From Sphingobium faniae (lineage in GTDB: Bacteria > Pseudomonadota > Alphaproteobacteria > Sphingomonadales > Sphingomonadaceae), in assembly GCA_900100475.1 (NCBI GenBank), contig FMTU01000001.1:186001-250000 (forward strand): DNA of 64,000 bases, in the 5' to 3' direction. The notes under the pieces were generated by a model, which ran no database searches, was not told the DNA's origin, and was given only the letters and a program-made list of their open reading frames with translations. Position 1 is the stretch's first letter, and every line of letters starts with the position of its first letter. Below, piece after piece: positions 58,698 through 64,000 of the stretch. The position numbers and the translations under genes were made by a program.

Positions 58698-61502
58698 TCA
58701 GCCTTTCTTCTGGCGGCGGATTTCTTCACGGACGCTGTGGCCCAGCGCATCGGCGACGAGCGCGCCCTGTTCGGCGACATGGCGCTTGGCAAGGCCCGTG
58801 GCAGGCGATGCCGATGCCTTGCGGCCCGCATAGCGCGCCCGCATCGGCGCCCTGCCGGCCTGAGCCAAAGCTTCCTCGATGAACGGCTCAACGAAGAACC
58901 AGCCGCCATTGTTGCGCGGTTCCTCCTGGCACCAGATCACTTCCTCCAGGTTCGTCATGCGCTGGATACGCACGGCCAGCGCATCGGCCGGGAAGGGATA
59001 GAGTTGCTCGATGCGGACGATCTGGGTGTTCTTGTCCCCTGCCGCGTCGCGCGCCTCGATCAGGTCATAGGCGACCTTGCCCGAACAGAGCACCAGCCTT
59101 CTGGTTTCCTTGTCCGGCGCCGGATTGGTGTCCGACAGAATGCGCATGAAATGCGTTTCGCCAAGGAAGTCCTCCGTCTTGCTGACGGCCAGCTTGTGCC
59201 GCAACAACGACTTGGGGGTCATCAGGATCAGCGGCTTGCGGAAGGACCGCAGCATCTGGCGGCGCAGTATGTGGAAATAATTGGCCGGGGTCGTGCAGTT
59301 GGCGACCTGGATATTCCCTTCCGCGCAAAGCTGAAGATAGCGTTCCAGACGCGCCGAGCTATGCTCCGGCCCCTGCCCTTCATAGCCGTGCGGCAGCAGG
59401 CAGACGAGACCGTTCGCGCGCAGCCACTTGCTTTCCGACGAACTGATATACTGGTCGAAAATGATCTGCGCGCCATTGGAGAAGTCGCCGAACTGCGCTT
59501 CCCACAGAACCAGCGATTTCGGCTCCGCCAGCGCAAAGCCATATTCGAAGCCCAGCACGCCATATTCCGACAGCGGGCTGTCCAGCACCTCGAACCGGCC
59601 ATGCGGGACGGTGGAGAGCGGGACATATTTGTTTTCCGTGCCCTGATCGACCCAGACCGAGTGGCGCTGGCTGAAGGTGCCGCGCCCCGAGTCCTGTCCC
59701 GACAACCGCACGCCATAGCCTTCCGACAGCAGCGAACCGAAGGCCAGAGCCTCGCCCGTGGCCCAGTCGAAATTCGCGCCGCTCCTGAACATCTCCGCCT
59801 TGGCGTCGAGCACGCGGCGCAGTGTCTTGTGGATGTTGACGCCCTCGGGAACGGTGGTCAGCGTCTTGCCGAGGCTGTCGAACAGCTTCTGGCTGATCGC
59901 GCTTTCCACGTTCTGACGGGTGGTTTCCGCGTCGGCGGGCTTGTGCAGGCCCGACCAGCGGCCAGCGAACCAGTCGGCCTTGTTGGGCTTGTAGCTCTTG
60001 GCCGCCTCGAACTCTTCCTCCAGATGATTGACGAAATCGCCGGTCGCCTGATTGACATAATCGTCATCGACCACGCCCTGCGCCTTGAGCCGCGCCGAAT
60101 AAACGTCGCTCACCGGGGGATGCTGGCGGATTTTCGCGTACATCAGCGGCTGGGTGAAGCTTGGCTCGTCGCCCTCATTATGGCCGAAGCGGCGATAGCA
60201 CCACATGTCGATCACGATGTCGCGGTGGAAGGTCTGGCGATATTCGATCGCCAGCTTGCAGGCGAAGGTGACGGCTTCGGGGTCGTCGCCGTTGACATGC
60301 AGGATCGGCGCCTGGACGCCCTTCGCCACGTCGCTCGGATAGGGCGAGGAACGCGCGAACTGGGGCGAAGTGGTGAAGCCCACCTGGTTGTTGACGACGA
60401 AGTGGATGCAGCCGCCCGTATTGTAGCCCCGGATGTCGGAAAAGCCGAAGCATTCCCAGACGATGCCCTGCCCGGCAAAGGCCGCGTCGCCGTGGATCAG
60501 CACGGGCAGAACCTGCTCATGCTTTTCAAGGTCGTCGCGGAAGGTCTGCTGCGCGCGGACCTTGCCCAGCACGATCGGGTCGACGGTTTCGAGGTGCGAA
60601 GGATTGGGCACGAGGCTCATATGCACCTTGATCCCGTCGAACTCCCGGTCCGTCGAGGTGCCAAGGTGATATTTGACGTCGCCCGAACCGCCGACATCCT
60701 CGGGATTGGCGGTGCCGCCCGAAAATTCGTGGAAAATGACGCGGAAGCCCTTGGCCATCACATTGGCGAGCACGTTCAGCCGGCCGCGATGGGCCATGCC
60801 GTAAACGATCTCCCGCACGCCCGATGCGCCGCCATATTTGATGATGGCTTCCAGCGCGGGAATCATGGATTCGCCGCCATCGAGGCCGAAACGCTTGGTG
60901 CCGACATATTTGCGGCCCAGGAACTTTTCATACTGCTCGGCCTGGATGACCTTGGACAGGATCGCCCGCTTGCCTTCGGGCGTGAAGTGGATTTCCTTGT
61001 CCTTGCCTTCCATCCGGTCCTGAAGGAAGCGGCGCTCCTCCACATCCGCGATGTGCATATATTCCAGGCCGACATTGCCGCAGTAATTCTGCCGCAGAAT
61101 CGCGACGATCTCTTCGACCGTCGCATAGTCGAGACCCAGCGCGCCGCCGAGATAGACCCGCTTCCTAAGATCGTCGAGGCCGTGATATTCCGGCGTCAGG
61201 TCAGCGGGAAGCTGGCGCTGGGACAGGCCCAGCGGGTCGAGATTGGCCGCCAGATGGCCGCGTACGCGATAGGTGCGGATCAGCATCTGGGCGCGGATCG
61301 CATCCTCTGCCGCCTGTGCGACTTCGGCTTCTCCCGCCACCTTGCCCACGGACTTCGCGGCGGCCTTGATCGCCACCTGCATCTGCGTCGGGTCCAGCGC
61401 CCCGGTCAGGTCGTCGGTATCAATCGGCGGCCAGTTGGTGCGCGCCCAGCTTGGCCCGCGCTCGACTTCGAAATCCTGATTCTCGTAACCCATCACCGTC
61501 AT
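58698..61502 (-). CDS. sucA: 2-oxoglutarate dehydrogenase E1 component
   Basis: Thiamine-diphosphate-dependent E1 of the TCA cycle, 934 residues. Recognisable segments: a 2-oxogl_dehyd_N-type start, [36 protein letters not shown] (ThDP/substrate site), [19 protein letters not shown] (Mg-ThDP binding), [21 protein letters not shown], and [23 protein letters not shown] in the transketolase-like part. The start ATG 61502 has AAGGA about 9 nt upstream; MGY at 61493 is a possible alternative. The huge open frame on the other strand is a shadow. Confidence 0.97.
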   Translation of the reverse strand: MTVMGYENQDFEVERGPSWARTNWPPIDTDDLTGALDPTQMQVAIKAAAKSVGKVAGEAEVAQAAEDAIRAQMLIRTYRVRGHLAANLDPLGLSQRQLPADLTPEYHGLDDLRKRVYLGGALGLDYATVEEIVAILRQNYCGNVGLEYMHIADVEERRFLQDRMEGKDKEIHFTPEGKRAILSKVIQAEQYEKFLGRKYVGTKRFGLDGGESMIPALEAIIKYGGASGVREIVYGMAHRGRLNVLANVMAKGFRVIFHEFSGGTANPEDVGGSGDVKYHLGTSTDREFDGIKVHMSLVPNPSHLETVDPIVLGKVRAQQTFRDDLEKHEQVLPVLIHGDAAFAGQGIVWECFGFSDIRGYNTGGCIHFVVNNQVGFTTSPQFARSSPYPSDVAKGVQAPILHVNGDDPEAVTFACKLAIEYRQTFHRDIVIDMWCYRRFGHNEGDEPSFTQPLMYAKIRQHPPVSDVYSARLKAQGVVDDDYVNQATGDFVNHLEEEFEAAKSYKPNKADWFAGRWSGLHKPADAETTRQNVESAISQKLFDSLGKTLTTVPEGVNIHKTLRRVLDAKAEMFRSGANFDWATGEALAFGSLLSEGYGVRLSGQDSGRGTFSQRHSVWVDQGTENKYVPLSTVPHGRFEVLDSPLSEYGVLGFEYGFALAEPKSLVLWEAQFGDFSNGAQIIFDQYISSSESKWLRANGLVCLLPHGYEGQGPEHSSARLERYLQLCAEGNIQVANCTTPANYFHILRRQMLRSFRKPLILMTPKSLLRHKLAVSKTEDFLGETHFMRILSDTNPAPDKETRRLVLCSGKVAYDLIEARDAAGDKNTQIVRIEQLYPFPADALAVRIQRMTNLEEVIWCQEEPRNNGGWFFVEPFIEEALAQAGRAPMRARYAGRKASASPATGLAKRHVAEQGALVADALGHSVREEIRRQKKG

Positions 61503-61574
61503 CCCATCCTTGCCGCCTGCATCGCGGAACGGGAAGGACGACCGGGGTGCAGCCCGGCCGTCCGCCTTGCGAGA

Positions 61575-62459
61575 TTAGCCCTTGAGCACTTCCAGCAGGG
61601 TCGTGCCCAATTCGGAGGGGCTGGCTGCAACCTTGATGCCAGCCGCTTCCATGGCCGCGATCTTGCTTTCCGCGTCGCCCTTGCCGCCCGACACGATCGC
61701 GCCGGCATGGCCCATGCGGCGGCCCGGAGGCGCCGTGCGGCCCGCGATGAAGCCGGCCATCGGCTTCTTGCGGCCCTTCTTCGCTTCGTCGATCAGGAAC
61801 TGCGCGGCCTGTTCTTCCGCGTCGCCGCCGATTTCGCCGATCATGATGATCGATTCGGTCGCGTCGTCGGCCAGGAACAGTTCCAGCACGTCGATGAAGT
61901 TGGTGCCGTTGACCGGATCGCCGCCGATGCCGACGGCCGTGGTCTGGCCAAGGCCCGCATTGGAGGTCTGGAACACCGCCTCATAGGTCAGCGTGCCCGA
62001 GCGCGAGACGACGCCGACGCTGCCCTGCTTGAAGATGCTGCCGGGCATGATACCGATCTTGCATTCATTGGGGGTCAGCACGCCGGGGCAGTTCGGGCCG
62101 ATCAGGCGCGACTTGCTGCCCGAAAGGGCGCGTTTCACCTTCACCATGTCCAGCACCGGAATGCCTTCGGTGATGCAGACGATCAGCGGGATTTCCGCGT
62201 CGATGGCTTCCAGAATCGAATCGGCCGCAAATGGCGGCGGCACATAGATGACAGACGCTTCGGCGCCGGTCTTCGCCCTGGCTTCGGCGACGGTATCATA
62301 CATGGGCAGGCCGATATGGGTCGTGCCGCCCTTGCCCGGCGTGACGCCCGCAACCATCTGCGTACCGTAGGCCAGCGCCTGTTCGGTGTGGAAGGTGCCG
62401 GTGGCGCCGGTCATCCCCTGGGTGATGACCTTGGTGTTCTTGTTCACCAGAATGGACAT
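61575..62459 (-). CDS. sucD: Succinate-CoA ligase alpha subunit
   Basis: The alpha subunit of succinyl-CoA synthetase: CoA site [20 protein letters not shown] (14-33), the phosphohistidine His251 in [13 protein letters not shown], and [21 protein letters not shown]. Length 294. The ATG 62459 follows a hairpin-containing 101-bp gap from mdh. The beta subunit gene sucC is not adjacent here and was not found in the window. Confidence 0.96.
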   Translation of the reverse strand: MSILVNKNTKVITQGMTGATGTFHTEQALAYGTQMVAGVTPGKGGTTHIGLPMYDTVAEARAKTGAEASVIYVPPPFAADSILEAIDAEIPLIVCITEGIPVLDMVKVKRALSGSKSRLIGPNCPGVLTPNECKIGIMPGSIFKQGSVGVVSRSGTLTYEAVFQTSNAGLGQTTAVGIGGDPVNGTNFIDVLELFLADDATESIIMIGEIGGDAEEQAAQFLIDEAKKGRKKPMAGFIAGRTAPPGRRMGHAGAIVSGGKGDAESKIAAMEAAGIKVAASPSELGTTLLEVLKG

Positions 62460-62510
62460 GCTTGTCCCTTCACTTTCTCGCGACGTGGCAATTTTCGGGT
62501 GGAAAACAGC

Positions 62511-62541
62511 GCGTCCCAGGCTGCGCACTCACCTGGGACGC
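62511..62541. promoter_or_regulatory. Hairpin in the mdh-sucD intercistronic gap
   Basis: A perfect 10-bp inverted repeat GCGTCCCAGG (62511-62520) / CCTGGGACGC (62532-62541) with an 11-nt loop lies between the mdh stop and the sucD start. Leftward it is followed by GCTGTTTTCC, a weak T run. It could be a partial terminator, an RNase-processing site or a stabiliser; which is not readable. Confidence 0.5.
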
Positions 62542-62560
62542 ACTGGTGCAGTTCTTATTT

Positions 62561-63529
<969 letters not shown>

Positions 63530-63612
63530 TCATCCTCCAAGCTCGAAATATTGGAATTGCCGTTCGCTTAGGCCGATATCGTAAAGGTTTCAACCTGCCA
63601 TGAGAGAGCAAG

Positions 63613-63642
63613 GCAATTTATCTTTGCAATTTATTCGCAATT
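63613..63642. promoter_or_regulatory. GCAATT repeats upstream of mdh (possible regulatory site)
   Basis: Three GCAATT units at 63613, 63626 and 63637 lie 90-120 bp before mdh. The last two form TTGC-N9-GCAA. The wording resembles AT-rich Fur/Irr-like boxes, but the spacing and match are loose. Otherwise the 279-bp gap holds one strong hairpin and no gene. Confidence 0.3.
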
Positions 63643-63718
63643 GCATTAGAGGGAATCCGCCTTTGTTGCTCGCACGCTCCTACCCTGGCGTCTGGCCCCT
63701 TCCCGCAAAGGCCACCTG

Positions 63719-63750
63719 CCGGATGCCTCCCCATTTTGGGAGGTATCCGG
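63719..63750. terminator. Strong hairpin between zapE and mdh
   Basis: CCGGATGCCTCCC (63719-63731) pairs with GGGAGGTATCCGG (63738-63750), 13 bp with one G-T wobble and a 6-nt loop. It lies downstream of the leftward zapE stop and is the best candidate for its terminator, though no T run follows in that direction. Confidence 0.5.
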
Positions 63751-63802
63751 GCTATTTTCATGACAATAAGGAAGAAAAGCCGCTCGTCCAGCGCGGGAAC
63801 GG

Positions 63803-64000
63803 CTATCTGGTGCCGTGGCCCAATGCCAGATAATCGTCCGACTGCATTTCCATCAGGCGGGAAACGGTCCGCTCGAACTCGAACGCGCCATCCCCTTCGG
63901 GATAAAGCCGCGCAGGTTCGGCGTCGGCGGCGGCGAGCAGCTTCACCTTATATTCGTAGAGCGAGTCGATGAGCGTCACGAAACGCGCCGCCTCATTGCG
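63803..64000 (-). CDS. zapE: Cell division protein ZapE (AFG1-like ATPase), C-terminal part
   Basis: The last 65 residues are visible, from RNEAARFVTLIDSLYEYKVK through ADAEPARLYPEGDGAFEFERT to RLMEMQSDDYLALGHGTR and a TAG stop at 63803-63805. The FVTLID...LYPEG..FEFERT.SRL.EMQS pattern is the conserved end of AFG1/ZapE ATPases, which help constriction at the divisome in bacteria. The rest lies beyond the right edge. Upstream of mdh in the same direction. Confidence 0.9.
   Translation of the reverse strand, partial: RNEAARFVTLIDSLYEYKVKLLAAADAEPARLYPEGDGAFEFERTVSRLMEMQSDDYLALGHGTR

Noticed and set aside
63600-63833. A 77-codon plus-strand frame between mdh and zapE
   Set aside because: It covers a hairpin and the 3' end of zapE, with no ribosome site and no family-like sequence.

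Overview
The window looks like chromosome from a high-GC alphaproteobacterium of the sphingomonad group (Sphingobium/Sphingomonas/Novosphingobium-like; the genus is an inference). Supporting signs are a zinc-finger-less DksA, a TrcR/DUF1013 cell-cycle regulator, DUF1192, DUF1178 and DUF1465 proteins, the mdh-sucD-sucA-sucB-lpd order without sucC, and two intergenic palindromic repeats of a type common in sphingomonads.

Left core (1-37,506). From the left edge: a LapA-like tail and pyrF, an outer-membrane beta-barrel protein, the tamA-tamB pair, small conserved proteins (DUF1465, two YdcH), PilZ, dksA, and a serine-rich protein with a PEP-CTERM-like tail. Next come a Host_attach family protein, serS-surE, a K+ channel, rimO, a DUF4163/DUF3298-type lipoprotein, an M17 aminopeptidase, and an overlapping MarR / NlpC-P60 peptidase / argC cluster. 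Then a PQQ-type sugar dehydrogenase, a DUF815 ATPase, a Sua5-type tRNA t6A enzyme, msrA, an acyl-CoA ligase, trcR, a glycosyltransferase with an LpxH-like phosphoesterase, a quinone oxidoreductase, clpA, a glutathione S-transferase, a Bax-inhibitor-1 membrane protein and thpR.

Integrated element (37,699-48,405). A compact island of about 10.7 kb is bounded by exact 16-bp repeats. The right copy is the 3' end of a tRNA-Arg(CCU) gene. The island carries a tyrosine integrase, a Prim-Pol/D5 primase-helicase beside a striking inverted iteron array (candidate replication origin), an HNH nuclease, a terminase large subunit, an RHH regulator with a Lar-type anti-restriction protein on the opposite strand, a MerR-like regulator, an HK97-type capsid, a prohead protease, a portal, a head-tail connector and several tiny coupled genes. 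It has no tail, lysis or recognisable small-terminase gene, yet every reading frame is intact and tightly packed. This is the layout expected of a capsid-forming phage satellite (cf-PICI-like) rather than a decayed prophage, and it is the most interesting object in the window. Just outside its left end lies the frameshifted 3' end of a serine recombinase. Joining across the repeats restores that reading frame into the tRNA gene, so the same tRNA has been targeted at least twice.

Right core (48,467-64,000). A DUF1178 protein, a nitrilase-family amidohydrolase, grxC, comF, a methyltransferase, a cyclic-nucleotide-type phosphodiesterase, a lipid kinase, glmU and gph are followed by the leftward TCA operon mdh-sucD-sucA-sucB-lpdA and the 3' end of zapE at the right edge.
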